NCBI RefSeq assembly: GCF_001641615.1
Contig: NZ_LRRU01000022.1
Span: 186,001 to 250,000 of the forward strand
Length of the DNA stretch: 64,000 nucleotides
Direction: 5' to 3'
DNA from: Pseudoalteromonas gelatinilytica
GTDB lineage: Bacteria; Pseudomonadota; Gammaproteobacteria; Enterobacterales; Alteromonadaceae
Of this stretch, positions 52,054 through 60,725 are shown piece by piece. The notes beneath the pieces are model-generated. The model did no database searches, had not been told where the DNA came from, and saw nothing but the letters and a program-made list of their open reading frames with translations. The position numbers and the translations under genes are program-made. Numbering within the stretch: position 1 is the stretch's first letter; each line of letters begins with the position of its first letter.

Positions 52054-53577
52054 TTGGAAACAGGAATGATAATTTCGTTAGCATTGTACTTCATCGTTAT
52101 GCTGGGGATTGGGCTATATGCTTATAAGCAATCCACAGATGATGTATCAGGTTATATGCTAGGTGGTCGTAATTTATCACCAAGTGTTGCAGCGCTTTCA
52201 GCTGGCGCGTCAGATATGAGTGGTTGGTTGCTGATGGGCCTACCTGGTGCAATGTACTTGTTTGGTTTAAGCAAAGTTTGGATTGCTATAGGTCTCGTAT
52301 TAGGTGCTTGGGCTAACTACTTTTTAGTTGCACCTCGATTACGTGTGTACACAGAAAAAGCAAATGACTCAATCACCATTCCAGATTACTTCGCTAACCG
52401 CTTTGATGATAATAAAAATATACTGCGTGTTATTTCTGCGATTGTAATCATCGTTTTCTTTACCTTGTATACCTCATCAGGTGTTGTTGCTGGCGGCAAG
52501 TTATTCGAAAATTCATTTAATATGAGTTACGAGATGGGTCTGTACATTACAACGGGTGTTGTTGTTATTTACACCTTGTTTGGTGGCTTCTTAGCAGTGA
52601 GCCTTACAGACTTTGTACAAGGCTGTATCATGTTTATCTCGCTACTGGCAGTGCCGATTGCAACCTATACCATGCTTGATCAACCGTTTATGGATACCTT
52701 AGCAAATGCACGTTATGACTTACTGCTAAGCTCACCGAAAGACACTGAGATCCACGCCCTGAATATGATGGATTGGTTTGCCGGTGGCTCAACGATTGCC
52801 ATTATCTCTGCTATGGCATGGGGCCTTGGTTATTTTGGTCAACCACACATTATTGTGCGTTTTATGTCGGTACGTTCTGTTAAAGATATGCCAACTATGC
52901 GTCGTGTGGGTATGTCGTGGATGACACTTTCAGCAATTGGTGCTGTATTAACAGGTCTTTTTGGTGCGGCATATATGCTTGAGAACCAAATGCCAATTGA
53001 TGATAAAGAAACCATTTTCTTAGTGTTGTCTGAGCTAATCTTCCATCCTTTAATTGCAGGCTTCTTATTAGCAGCAATTTTAGCCGCCATTATGAGTACC
53101 ATCTCGTCGCAGTTATTGGTGTGTTCAAGCTCACTTACAGAAGATTTTTATAAAATCTATTTAAACCGCAATGCATCACAAAAAGAGCTTGTTTTAGTCG
53201 GCCGTATCAGCGTAATGCTGGTAGCAATTCTTGCTATTTACCTCGCTTATGACCGTGATAGCTCGATTCTTGATTTGGTTAGTAATGCTTGGGCAGGTTT
53301 CGGTGCTGCATTTGGCCCATTAGTGCTGCTTAGTCTTTACTGGAAACGTATGAACTTGCAAGGTGCGATTAGCGGTATGGTGGTCGGTGCTGCAACAGTC
53401 CTGTTTTGGATTTACGCGCCAATTACTATTAATGGTCAAACGCTGAGTGCACTCCTTTATGAGATTGTCCCGGGCTTTGTTTTATCGACTATTGCAATTG
53501 TCGTAGTGAGCCTGATGACGGCTGTGCCGAAAAAAGAAATCACAGATTTATTTGATGAAGTTGAATCATCACTGTAA
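52054..53577 (+). CDS. putP: Sodium/proline symporter PutP
   Basis: PutP imports proline with Na+. The 507-residue protein is an SSS-family transporter with about 13 membrane segments. It has the N-terminal DDVSGYMLGGRNLSPSVAALSAGASDMSGWLLMGLPGA typical of PutP, and SSQLLVCSSSLTEDFYK in the middle (Na+ site Ser region). I start at TTG 52054, preceded by GGAGG 5 bases up, which gives METGMIISLAL as in homologues; an in-frame TTG at 52042 is too early. No putA lies next to it. Confidence 0.93.
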   Translation: METGMIISLALYFIVMLGIGLYAYKQSTDDVSGYMLGGRNLSPSVAALSAGASDMSGWLLMGLPGAMYLFGLSKVWIAIGLVLGAWANYFLVAPRLRVYTEKANDSITIPDYFANRFDDNKNILRVISAIVIIVFFTLYTSSGVVAGGKLFENSFNMSYEMGLYITTGVVVIYTLFGGFLAVSLTDFVQGCIMFISLLAVPIATYTMLDQPFMDTLANARYDLLLSSPKDTEIHALNMMDWFAGGSTIAIISAMAWGLGYFGQPHIIVRFMSVRSVKDMPTMRRVGMSWMTLSAIGAVLTGLFGAAYMLENQMPIDDKETIFLVLSELIFHPLIAGFLLAAILAAIMSTISSQLLVCSSSLTEDFYKIYLNRNASQKELVLVGRISVMLVAILAIYLAYDRDSSILDLVSNAWAGFGAAFGPLVLLSLYWKRMNLQGAISGMVVGAATVLFWIYAPITINGQTLSALLYEIVPGFVLSTIAIVVVSLMTAVPKKEITDLFDEVESSL

Positions 53578-53592
53578 TTTTTGATTGAGTAC

Positions 53593-53622
53593 AAAAAAGG
53601 GCAACTGATGTTGCCCTTTTTT
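53593..53622. terminator. Bidirectional terminator between putP and yebG
   Basis: AAAAAAGGGCAAC (53593-53605) and GTTGCCCTTTTTT (53610-53622) form a perfect stem with a TGAT loop and T-tracts on both strands. Confidence 0.9.
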
Positions 53623-53639
53623 ATGATCTAAATTTGCTT

Positions 53640-53942
53640 TTAGCTAGCCGCTTTTTCTTTTATATCTGATACGTTATCTGCAGATTTAGCTTTTTTAGGT
53701 TTCGGCTCTACTTCTTTAGCGCCTTTAAGCACCGCCATAAACTGATCTTTTTCTTTTGCCATTTCAAGTGCCAGCGATTCAATTTGTTGTTCGCTTAATG
53801 GTACATCCACTTTTTCAAGCATTAGTTCTAATGACTCAGCAATGTCGAGCATTTTGTCATACGCATCAGCTTCTTTTTTAGTAGTAAACGTCATGCGCTC
53901 GACTCCGTTTCTTTCTACAACATATTTAACAACAACAGCCAT
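53640..53942 (-). CDS. yebG: DNA damage-inducible protein YebG
   Basis: YebG is a small LexA-controlled protein of unknown function. The 100-residue product has MAVVVKYVVERNGVERMTFTTKKEADAYDKMLDIAESLELML, which matches E. coli YebG closely. I start at the ATG at 53942, preceded by GCAGGAG; an in-frame ATG further up (54038) would add 32 unrelated residues across the promoter. The C-terminal tail is Lys/Glu-rich. A perfect LexA-type box lies 54 bases upstream. Confidence 0.9.
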   Translation of the reverse strand: MAVVVKYVVERNGVERMTFTTKKEADAYDKMLDIAESLELMLEKVDVPLSEQQIESLALEMAKEKDQFMAVLKGAKEVEPKPKKAKSADNVSDIKEKAAS

Positions 53943-53995
53943 GATTTCTCCTGCATTTAAGCGTGGCATTTGCAGCGTAAAATCGCCACCTTGAT

Positions 53996-54015
53996 TACTG
54001 TTTTTATATACAGTA
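53996..54015 (-). promoter_or_regulatory. LexA (SOS) box of yebG
   Basis: TACTGTTTTTATATACAGTA has CTG-N10-CAG with TA flanks, and matches the gammaproteobacterial LexA consensus. Its distance to the yebG ATG (54 bases) is right for an operator over the promoter. Confidence 0.88.
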
Positions 54016-54188
54016 ATGCTTCGCGCTTTACTTTGCAAGTAGCAAGCGAAAATATTTATTCAGCAAATTTGACAATAATAGGGATATTAGCTTTATTTAA
54101 AATGTTACCCAAAGTTAAACACAAGCGATGGAGTGAGTGTTGGGTAACGGCTAATTATCTGTCCAAGATGGACATCATGGAGGAAATT

Positions 54189-54482
54189 ATGAAACTACTA
54201 TCAAGTATTTTACTTGCCACTAGTCTTACATTACTGCCAACGACACAGGCATCAGCCGACACACCAACCAAAGCAACACAAGTTAAAATGCAAAAGCTGA
54301 GTATTAATAAAGCCAGCATTGAGCAGTTAACTCAGTTACCAGGAATCGGTGAATCAAAAGCGAAGGCGATTGTTGAACATCGTACTAAGCAAGGTCCGTT
54401 TAAATCGGTTGAACAATTAAAAGAAGTAAAAGGAATTGGCGATAAGCTATTTGCTAAACTTGAGGGGAAAATTACATTATAA
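54189..54482 (+). CDS. ComEA-family helix-hairpin-helix protein, exported
   Basis: The 97-residue protein has a signal peptide (KLLSSILLATSLTLLPTTQASA, residues 2-23) and a C-terminal pair of helix-hairpin-helix motifs (SINKASIEQLTQLPGIGESKAKAIVEHR and FKSVEQLKEVKGIGDKLFAKL). This is the compact ComEA form that binds DNA in the periplasm and helps natural DNA uptake. The start at the ATG at 54189, with GGAGGAAATT upstream, fits the signal peptide; longer in-frame starts do not. The ATG of the signal frame lies just past the yebG promoter region. Confidence 0.85.
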   Translation: MKLLSSILLATSLTLLPTTQASADTPTKATQVKMQKLSINKASIEQLTQLPGIGESKAKAIVEHRTKQGPFKSVEQLKEVKGIGDKLFAKLEGKITL

Positions 54483-54500
54483 ACAGCAGGCTATACACCT

Positions 54501-54525
54501 AAACAGGGCGTTATTCGCCCTGTTT
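54501..54525. terminator. Hairpin between the ComEA-like gene and the minus-strand small gene
   Basis: AAACAGGGCG (54501-54510) and CGCCCTGTTT (54516-54525) form a perfect 10-bp stem with a TTATT loop that includes the stop codon of the minus-strand gene. The T-tract is short, so efficiency is uncertain. Confidence 0.6.
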
Positions 54526-54813
54526 AAATTCATCGATAGCTTTGTCTAAATGCGCTAACGCGAACATGTTTTCGATAGGTGTTGTGATAAGAGGGTAACT
54601 TAAACCTGCTAACAACAACCAAGGGATGAGCATCCAGCCTTCAAAGTAAGCTAAACCTAAAAATAATGGTGCTAAAAAGGCAAGCTTGCACACCGATAAA
54701 ATAATTTTTTTGCTCGGGCTTAAATGAGCCAAAGCAAGGGCAATAATTTGCTGGCGTTGCCTTACTTTAAATGCTTTTAAAGCGGGGATTTGACTAGTAA
54801 AAAAATAAATCAT
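54511..54813 (-). CDS. Small membrane protein of unknown function
   Basis: The 100-residue protein has two hydrophobic segments (IILSVCKLAFLAPLFLGLAYF, near residues 37-57, and MLIPWLLLAGLSYPLI, near 61-76). It has a basic N-terminal part (KAFKVRQRQQIIALALAHLSPSKK) and an acidic C terminus (LDKAIDEFKQGE). It may belong to a DUF6170-type family of Alteromonadales, which I recall but cannot check. It overlaps dsbB by one base, so the two are co-transcribed. Confidence 0.7.
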   Translation of the reverse strand: MIYFFTSQIPALKAFKVRQRQQIIALALAHLSPSKKIILSVCKLAFLAPLFLGLAYFEGWMLIPWLLLAGLSYPLITTPIENMFALAHLDKAIDEFKQGE

Positions 54814-55331
54814 TACAGCGACTTTTTGCTCACTAAACGGCTAACTACTACGGCTATAAATACCACTGAAAACGCCGCAAAAATAACTTCCATCCAAGCC
54901 GGCATACTCATAGAAGCAAACTGCCAATCGATATTGCCGCAATCACCTGTGGCTGCAAAGAAGCTAGGGATCCACTCATGCAGTGGCATAAAGCTTGGGA
55001 AGTTAGGTTCAAATGCACAACTAAATGCAAAAGGGTCGGTATTGTTTTGCATTGCAATATGTTCTTTAGCAATAAAGTAACCCCAAATTGCAGAGACACC
55101 CCAAGTGGCAAATGCAACGAGTCGAAGAACCATATTTTGTGGGTTAATCGCACCGATAACACCCGCAGCAAGTAAGCCTAGAACAGCAGTACGTTGATAA
55201 ATACACATAATGCAGGGTTCAAGCCCCATGTTGTATTGGAAAAATAACGCGGTGACTTCGAAAGCGAGGGAGATAAAGGCTAATAATAACCAAGGTGTTC
55301 TTTTAGTTGCTAATTCTGCTAACCAATTCAT
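54813..55331 (-). CDS. dsbB: Disulfide bond formation protein DsbB
   Basis: DsbB reoxidises DsbA and passes electrons to quinone. The 172-residue protein has four membrane segments, the first redox pair in GLEPCIMCIYQR (near residue 40) and the second pair in the periplasmic loop (SCAFEPNFPSF and TGDCGN). Size and motif order are standard. It shares its transcript with the small membrane protein downstream. Confidence 0.95.
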   Translation of the reverse strand: MNWLAELATKRTPWLLLAFISLAFEVTALFFQYNMGLEPCIMCIYQRTAVLGLLAAGVIGAINPQNMVLRLVAFATWGVSAIWGYFIAKEHIAMQNNTDPFAFSCAFEPNFPSFMPLHEWIPSFFAATGDCGNIDWQFASMSMPAWMEVIFAAFSVVFIAVVVSRLVSKKSL

Positions 55332-55410
55332 GAAAGATCCAATGTCTAATTGTTTTCAAGATTATGCTTAGACAGGGCAGTGGGTGCAAGTATCTAAGAT
55401 GAAATTATAC

Positions 55411-55437
55411 GAAAAAGGAGCCAACCAGCTCCTTTTC
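55411..55437 (-). terminator. Intrinsic terminator of pheA
   Basis: Read on the minus strand, GAAAAGGAGC and GCTCCTTTTTC form a stem around a 6-base loop, followed by T-rich sequence. It lies 24 bases after the pheA stop. Confidence 0.75.
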
Positions 55438-55460
55438 ATTCATCTTATCTAGGCTGCCTA

Positions 55461-56612
55461 TTACACACTAACAGCTTGCAAAGACTCACTTTGATAACAG
55501 CCTAATACACGTGTGTACTGGGTGTGTTCTTTCAACTCTTCAAGCGCTTGCTTAACATGTAAGTCATCTAGGTTTGCTTCAAGGTCAACATAAAACACTT
55601 CTTCCCATGGGTTACCTGGAACTGGGCGAGATTCTAATTTTACTAGGTTGATTTGATGATGCTTAAAGATCATTAAGGCATCAGCCAACGAACCTGCTTG
55701 TTGTTTGGTGGCCATAATTAAACTGGTTTTAGTTGGAATTTGCTTTGATACTTGCAGCGGTTTACGTGCGACAACAATGAAACGGCTGTGGTTTTCGCTT
55801 TGGTTTGCAAGGCCTGACTTAACGACTTCTAATCCTACGTTTTTACCTGCTTGCGCTGAACCGATAGCGGCGCTATTTGCCGTTTCTACCGCTGATTGTA
55901 ATGCATGGAAAGTTGAATCACAGGTTTCATGTTGAATATCACCTAAACCCTGAATGAAGCGGCTACATTGAGCAAACGGCTGTGGGTGAGCAAAGATTTT
56001 ATTAATATGAGAAAGCTCAGTCCCTGGCATTGCTAATAAACAGTGTTCAACGCTGTGAGTTACTTCACCAACGATTGAAACTTGCGCATGTTGTAATAAA
56101 TCGAAAACTTCATTGATACTTCCTGAGCTGGTGTTTTCAATTGGTAGTAAGCCAAAATCAGCTTGGCCACTTTCAACCTTACCAGTGATTTGTTCAAAGC
56201 TTGAGCAGCCCATTTCAATGACTTTGCCAGGGCGGCGGCTGAAATATTTATGACAGGCTAATTGGCTATAAGAGCCTTGACCACCTAAATAAGCAACGCG
56301 GTGCGTTTCGCTCATCGCTTCTGGGTTAAGATTCTTTTGTAGCATGGCTTGTTGGTTTAAAACCGAATCTTCAAGAATGGTTTGGAACACATTATTAATG
56401 TAGTACGCATCCAGTCCTAGCGACTTACCATAATTGATAAGCTTTTCGAGTAATGCTTGTTCGCGAGCTTCATCGCGGATTGGTTTGTTATTAGCAATTT
56501 TATATTCAACTACGCTGTGGCTAATACGGCGTCTTTTAGCCAGTAACACTAGTAAGTCGGAATCTATTTCATTAATATCGTGTCGTAACGCATTTAATGT
56601 ATCAATGCTCAT
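55461..56612 (-). CDS. pheA: Bifunctional chorismate mutase / prephenate dehydratase PheA
   Basis: PheA makes phenylpyruvate from chorismate for Phe synthesis. The 383-residue protein has chorismate mutase (residues 1-90: LNALRHDINEIDSDLLVLLAKRRRIS), prephenate dehydratase (VAYLGGQGSYSQLACHKYF, near residue 105, to about 275) and an ACT domain with ESRPVPGNPWEE, where Phe inhibits. I start at the ATG at 56612, preceded by GAGGAAACC; the reading frame continues upstream into the attenuator but without a real start. Expression is set by the pheL attenuator at 56641-56767. Confidence 0.95.
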   Translation of the reverse strand: MSIDTLNALRHDINEIDSDLLVLLAKRRRISHSVVEYKIANNKPIRDEAREQALLEKLINYGKSLGLDAYYINNVFQTILEDSVLNQQAMLQKNLNPEAMSETHRVAYLGGQGSYSQLACHKYFSRRPGKVIEMGCSSFEQITGKVESGQADFGLLPIENTSSGSINEVFDLLQHAQVSIVGEVTHSVEHCLLAMPGTELSHINKIFAHPQPFAQCSRFIQGLGDIQHETCDSTFHALQSAVETANSAAIGSAQAGKNVGLEVVKSGLANQSENHSRFIVVARKPLQVSKQIPTKTSLIMATKQQAGSLADALMIFKHHQINLVKLESRPVPGNPWEEVFYVDLEANLDDLHVKQALEELKEHTQYTRVLGCYQSESLQAVSV

Positions 56613-56645
56613 GTTGGTTTCCTCATTCCAAAACAGTGCACAAAC

Positions 56646-56672
56646 AAAAAAGCCTCCCAAGTGGGAGGCTTT
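56646..56672 (-). terminator. Attenuator terminator of pheA
   Basis: Read on the minus strand, AAAGCCTCCCA and TGGGAGGCTTT form an 11-bp stem (56649-56672) followed by TTTTTT, just upstream of pheA. Its 5' arm, AAGCCTCC, is also complementary to GGAGGCTT at 56705-56712 just after the pheL stop, so an antiterminator can form. Confidence 0.88.
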
Positions 56673-56713
56673 AGCTATTCGGTGAATTTATCTCGCAAAC
56701 AGTTAAGCCTCCT

Positions 56714-56767
56714 CTATCTAAAGAAGCTAAAAAACGAAAAGTAAGTGCGAGAGATAATTTGTTTCAT
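56714..56767 (-). CDS. pheL: Phenylalanine leader peptide PheL
   Basis: An 18-codon frame encodes MKQIISRTYFSFFSFFR, with five Phe residues and one Tyr in the last eight codons before Arg. Its stop codon is followed directly by AGGAGGCTT, which competes with the terminator. This is the classic Phe attenuator. The ATG has no visible ribosome site and lies just 6 bases after a likely -10, so the transcript may be leaderless. Confidence 0.85.
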   Translation of the reverse strand: MKQIISRTYFSFFSFFR

Positions 56768-56773
56768 TGGATT

Positions 56774-56802
56774 AATGTAAAAACACTTGTACGTAAAGTC
56801 AA
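56774..56802 (-). promoter_or_regulatory. Likely sigma-70 promoter of pheL-pheA
   Basis: On the minus strand, TTGACT (56802-56797) and TACATT (56779-56774) are separated by 17 bases. The -35 matches five of six bases and the -10 four of six. The predicted start of the RNA falls at or near the pheL ATG. Confidence 0.55.
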
Positions 56803-56946
56803 CCGCCGATCGCAGCTAATTTAGAAAACATAGGTGTTTACTCAGAAAATTCATTTATATTTATAAAAAATTTATAAATATAAAAATGATTCTGGTATAT
56901 TTGTTTTTGCACAATAAATAATAACAATTATTAATAAGGTAGTCCT

Positions 56947-59943
56947 GTGGTGTATCGACGACCGCCATCACGTTTTGGTGTGAATTCATTAAGTATGAAA
57001 TTGTCGCTGCTGATCTCTGCGATCTGTTTGATTGCGGGTATATGTGCTGCGGCTTTGATGCTTAAATCTGAAGAAAAACAGCTTGTTTTTGAAGAGCATG
57101 AGCTTTTAAAGCACTCTAGTGAACGCTTGAGTCGTCAGTTTAACCGCTTGATTAAAACCAAAATCAATATTGCTGAGCAGGCGAATAACGTCGTAAGCAG
57201 CCAACTCCTTCACAACGAATCGCATTTACAAAGTAAACGCAGCGCAGAACTCAAATTTGCCCTCGATGGCAGTATTCGTAGTACCTCAGAAGATGGCTTA
57301 TCGGCTGCGTTTCTCCCTCAAGATAAATATTCTGAATTTTATAAACAGCTTATAAACGATTCTGAGTCACTCTGGAAAATCGTTTCACCGACCTTAATTC
57401 AAGATTTCTTTAATTTTTACCTTGTCACCAAAGATAACTTTATTCGTATCGCACCACCTAACTGGGCACTCAATGTACCTGGTAGTTTTGATTTTACCAA
57501 AGGCGAGACATTTAATTATGCTCAAGCTGCGACTAATCCAAGCCGAGAAGCGGTGTGGTCAAAAGTGTATTACGACACTATTTGGCATAAGTGGGTGGTT
57601 AGTGTGCTTGTGCCAATCTACCTTGATAACGAATTTTTTGGTGTCACGGGCAGTGATATCGCGCTTGAAACCTTATTGGCACAGCTGCCTATTGGTGACC
57701 GAGAGCAGCATTTGTTGGTGTTCGATGCAAAAGGTCAGCTATTAGCTCACCCAGATTTAGATAAAACAACGCTTGAGCAATATGGTCGTGAAGGTAAAAA
57801 ATTACTGACCGAAGATTTTGTAAACCCTGATCTGCAAAAACTCGTGTCTGAAACCATTCGTTTAAAGTTACCTGAGTCGGCAAATTCATTCGTACAAGAT
57901 GGTGAAACCCACATTATCAATATCCGTAAAGTGGAAAACCTCAATTGGTATATTGGTATCTATAAAAAGCGCTCGTCGGCACTTTCAGCCCTTGAAGAGC
58001 TAAAAGTAAAATTCTTCGGCTTGTTTATCTTGTACGCTATTTTAGTTGCCTTGTTATTGCATCAAGCACTTTATCAACTGGTACTGCGTCGTATTCATTC
58101 ATTGGTTAATGCCGTAGTTAGTTTTGGCAAAGGGCAATTGCAAACTGAGTTTCCAAAGGCCAATAAAGATGAAATTGGCACGCTAAATGGCTCATTTAGA
58201 GATATGGCTATTGAAATTCGAAAGTTGATTGATGGCTTGAACCAGCGCATTAGTGAAAAAGAAATTGCTGAAAAAGCGGCGAATCGCTTATCTAAAGCTG
58301 TGGCTTTCTCTGGCACCGGTGTGGTGATCACCAATCAAGATTTTGAGATCAAATACGTGAACCCGAAAATGGTTGAAATGACCGGTTTTGAGGAGCGTCA
58401 CTTTATTGGCTCACCATTGATGAACATTATCTCGCAGGAAATGGCGATTTTGGTCGATGACATTGATATCGACTTACGCAGCCGAAATTACTGGCGCGGG
58501 GATACCTTATTACAAGCCAATGAACGTCAATCTGTTTGGGTTTCGCTAAGTATTTCACCAATTCGTGAAGATGGTGGTGAGATCACCAGTTACGTGGCAT
58601 CAGCTCAAGATATTTCGTTCGTAAAAGAAAGTCAGCGTAAGATGGAGCAACTGGCTTACTTTGATACCTTAACTGGGCTTGCTAACCGAACTTTCTTCAG
58701 AATGCAGCTGCGTAAATCAATGGCACTTGCTGAACGTGGTCATTATGCATTTGCTTTATTCTATTTTGACTTAGATGAATTTAAACGTATCAACGATACG
58801 CTAGGGCATGATGCAGGCGATCAATTGTTAGTTGAAGTAGCCAACCGTTTGAAAAAGCGTTTGCGTACCGAAGATACAATAGCGCGGTTAGGCGGCGATG
58901 AATTCGCGGTCCTGTTAAGCGGTATTGAGCATCAAACTCATGCTATGGAAGTGGCGAATACGATTCAGCGCACGCTTAATGAACCAATCAAATTAGGCAA
59001 CAATGAAGTGATCATCAGTGCCAGTATTGGTATCACGATGGCACCGTTTGATAGCCAAGAAGAAGATCAGCTACTTAAACATGCTGACCTTGCTATGTAT
59101 GAAGCAAAAGCGAAAGGGCGCAATACCTTCCACTTCTATAGCCAAGAACTTAATGCCGCAGCAAACGAGCGCTTATTTATTGAAAATGAGTTACGTACGG
59201 GTATCCGCGAAGGGCAGTTTAGAGTTTATTATCAACCACAAGTTGATTGTCGCAATAATCAGGTCGTTGGCTACGAAGCGCTTATTCGCTGGTTCCACCC
59301 AAATGAAGGGATGATCCCACCGACTAAGTTTATTCCTATTGCTGAAGCAACCGGCTTAATTGTTGAGTTAGGTGCGTGGATCTTGCAAGAAGCGTGTGAG
59401 TTTGCAGCGCGTCTAGCAAGCCAAGACTTAAAGAATAATATTTCAATCAATCTATCGGCACGTCAATTTAAAGATGCGAACTTGGTGTCGACACTTGATA
59501 AAATCATCAAGCAAACCGGGGTTGAGCCTAAGCGCTTACACCTTGAATTAACTGAAAGTATGCTAATGGGGCATGTTGAAGCTGCGATTTTACAACTGCA
59601 TCAGTTAAAAGCGTTGGGCGTATCAATTTCAATTGATGACTTTGGTACTGGCTACTCGTCACTGAGTTACCTAAAACGTTTCCCTGTTGATATTTTGAAA
59701 GTTGACCGCTCGTTTGTGAAAGATATTCCACAAGACAGTAATGATATGGAAATTACCGCTGCGATTATTGCTATGGCACAAAAGCTGAAGCTTAATGTTG
59801 TTGCTGAAGGGGTAGAAACCATTGAGCAGATTGAGTTTTTACAAAACAATAATTGCTATATCGTGCAGGGTTTCTATTACAGCCCACCGGTGTCTGAAGA
59901 TGAACTGCCAGCGCTATTTGAGCGCTTAAAATTAAAGAACTAA
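56947..59943 (+). CDS. Cache-PAS-GGDEF-EAL signalling protein
   Basis: The 998-residue membrane protein makes and/or breaks c-di-GMP. It has an N-terminal membrane helix (LSLLISAICLIAGICAAALML), a large periplasmic Cache-type sensor (about 40-340), a second helix (FGLFILYAILVALLLHQALY, near 356), a HAMP-like stretch, a PAS domain (near 445-560), and then both output domains. The GGDEF is intact (IARLGGDEFAVLL). The EAL domain is intact (GYEALIRW, then IDDFGTGYSSLSYLKRFP, LKVDRSFV, AEGVET). The start is GTG at 56947 after AAGGTAG. The isolated gene may be divergent from pheL. Confidence 0.92.
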   Translation: MVYRRPPSRFGVNSLSMKLSLLISAICLIAGICAAALMLKSEEKQLVFEEHELLKHSSERLSRQFNRLIKTKINIAEQANNVVSSQLLHNESHLQSKRSAELKFALDGSIRSTSEDGLSAAFLPQDKYSEFYKQLINDSESLWKIVSPTLIQDFFNFYLVTKDNFIRIAPPNWALNVPGSFDFTKGETFNYAQAATNPSREAVWSKVYYDTIWHKWVVSVLVPIYLDNEFFGVTGSDIALETLLAQLPIGDREQHLLVFDAKGQLLAHPDLDKTTLEQYGREGKKLLTEDFVNPDLQKLVSETIRLKLPESANSFVQDGETHIINIRKVENLNWYIGIYKKRSSALSALEELKVKFFGLFILYAILVALLLHQALYQLVLRRIHSLVNAVVSFGKGQLQTEFPKANKDEIGTLNGSFRDMAIEIRKLIDGLNQRISEKEIAEKAANRLSKAVAFSGTGVVITNQDFEIKYVNPKMVEMTGFEERHFIGSPLMNIISQEMAILVDDIDIDLRSRNYWRGDTLLQANERQSVWVSLSISPIREDGGEITSYVASAQDISFVKESQRKMEQLAYFDTLTGLANRTFFRMQLRKSMALAERGHYAFALFYFDLDEFKRINDTLGHDAGDQLLVEVANRLKKRLRTEDTIARLGGDEFAVLLSGIEHQTHAMEVANTIQRTLNEPIKLGNNEVIISASIGITMAPFDSQEEDQLLKHADLAMYEAKAKGRNTFHFYSQELNAAANERLFIENELRTGIREGQFRVYYQPQVDCRNNQVVGYEALIRWFHPNEGMIPPTKFIPIAEATGLIVELGAWILQEACEFAARLASQDLKNNISINLSARQFKDANLVSTLDKIIKQTGVEPKRLHLELTESMLMGHVEAAILQLHQLKALGVSISIDDFGTGYSSLSYLKRFPVDILKVDRSFVKDIPQDSNDMEITAAIIAMAQKLKLNVVAEGVETIEQIEFLQNNNCYIVQGFYYSPPVSEDELPALFERLKLKN

Positions 59944-59948
59944 AAAGG

Positions 59949-59975
59949 GGGGGCGATTAGCCCCCTGCAATTTTT
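59949..59975 (+). terminator. Putative terminator of the GGDEF-EAL gene
   Basis: GGGGGC (59949-59954) and GCCCCC (59960-59965) form a short GC stem with a GATTA loop, followed by TGCAATTTTT. It overlaps the stop codon of the convergent SUI1 gene. Confidence 0.6.
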
Positions 59976-60286
59976 ACTTTAAATTTTAACCCTTCGAGAA
60001 TCGCTTTTAACTTATCCCTGTCATCACCCTGAACCTCGATGATACCTTCTTTGACTGCACCACCTTGGCCCATTTTACTTTTAATGGTTTTGGCTAATTT
60101 TTTTAAGTCGTGCTGCTCGCTGTCGATACCAACAACTAACATCACGCCCTTACCTTTGCGTCCTTTGGTTTGACGTTCAATGCGTAAAAAGCCGTCTTTA
60201 AAAACTTTACCTTGGCTTGGTTTACTTTCTTTAGGTTGCTCAATGCGACCCGTTGCAGTTGAATAAACTAGATTGTTATCGCTCAT
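59957..60286 (-). CDS. yciH: SUI1/eIF1-type translation factor YciH
   Basis: YciH resembles eukaryotic eIF1 and can affect start-codon fidelity. The 109-residue protein starts MSDNNLVYSTATGRIEQP, as usual, and has the SUI1 core (RQTKGRKGKGVMLVVGIDSEQHDLKKLAKTIKSKMGQGGAVKEGIIEVQGD). I start at the ATG at 60286; a longer in-frame ATG at 60325 would add 13 residues and is less likely. Confidence 0.92.
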   Translation of the reverse strand: MSDNNLVYSTATGRIEQPKESKPSQGKVFKDGFLRIERQTKGRKGKGVMLVVGIDSEQHDLKKLAKTIKSKMGQGGAVKEGIIEVQGDDRDKLKAILEGLKFKVKIAGG

Positions 60287-60419
60287 GGTAGATCTCGTTA
60301 TAGAAGCTTGGCTAAATGATAACAAATTTCATCCTAAGTGTTTTAATTTTTGGCTTATTTGTTTTAAGCGGTTATATTTAGTTAAGTATCAGGAAAGATT
60401 TGTTTATTAGGAGTTTATT

Positions 60420-60725
60420 ATGAGTTTAACGCGCAGCACTTCTGCTGATGGCGCTATATTAACTGTACAAATCAAAGGAAAATTTGATTTTAATTTGGTG
60501 CAATCTTTTCGTCAGGCGTATGCCGATCTCAACGACAATATCGATAAAGTGGTTATAGACCTTAGAGAAACAGATTACATGGACAGCTCAGCGTTAGGCA
60601 TGTTGCTGAACATGAAAAAAAACCTAACAGGCAAGGTTGAAACAATTCAAATTAGTAACTGCCAACCGCAACTGAAAAAAATCCTGCAAATCTCACGTTT
60701 TGATAAAAAGTTCGATATTGATTGA
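60420..60725 (+). CDS. STAS-domain anti-sigma factor antagonist (HsbA/CrsA-like)
   Basis: The 101-residue protein is a single STAS domain like SpoIIAA. The phospho-acceptor Ser lies in DYMDSSALGMLLNM near residue 58. It starts after GGAG and overlaps the next gene by one base. In Shewanella and Pseudomonas, such a STAS protein (CrsA, HsbA) is phosphorylated and dephosphorylated by the linked three-domain response regulator, and controls an anti-sigma or other partner. The partner here is not visible. Confidence 0.88.
   Translation: MSLTRSTSADGAILTVQIKGKFDFNLVQSFRQAYADLNDNIDKVVIDLRETDYMDSSALGMLLNMKKNLTGKVETIQISNCQPQLKKILQISRFDKKFDID

Noticed and set aside
53970..54188. Longer N terminus of the ComEA-like protein
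   Set aside because: It would cross the yebG LexA box, and it would bury the signal peptide; the ATG at 54189 has a strong ribosome site.
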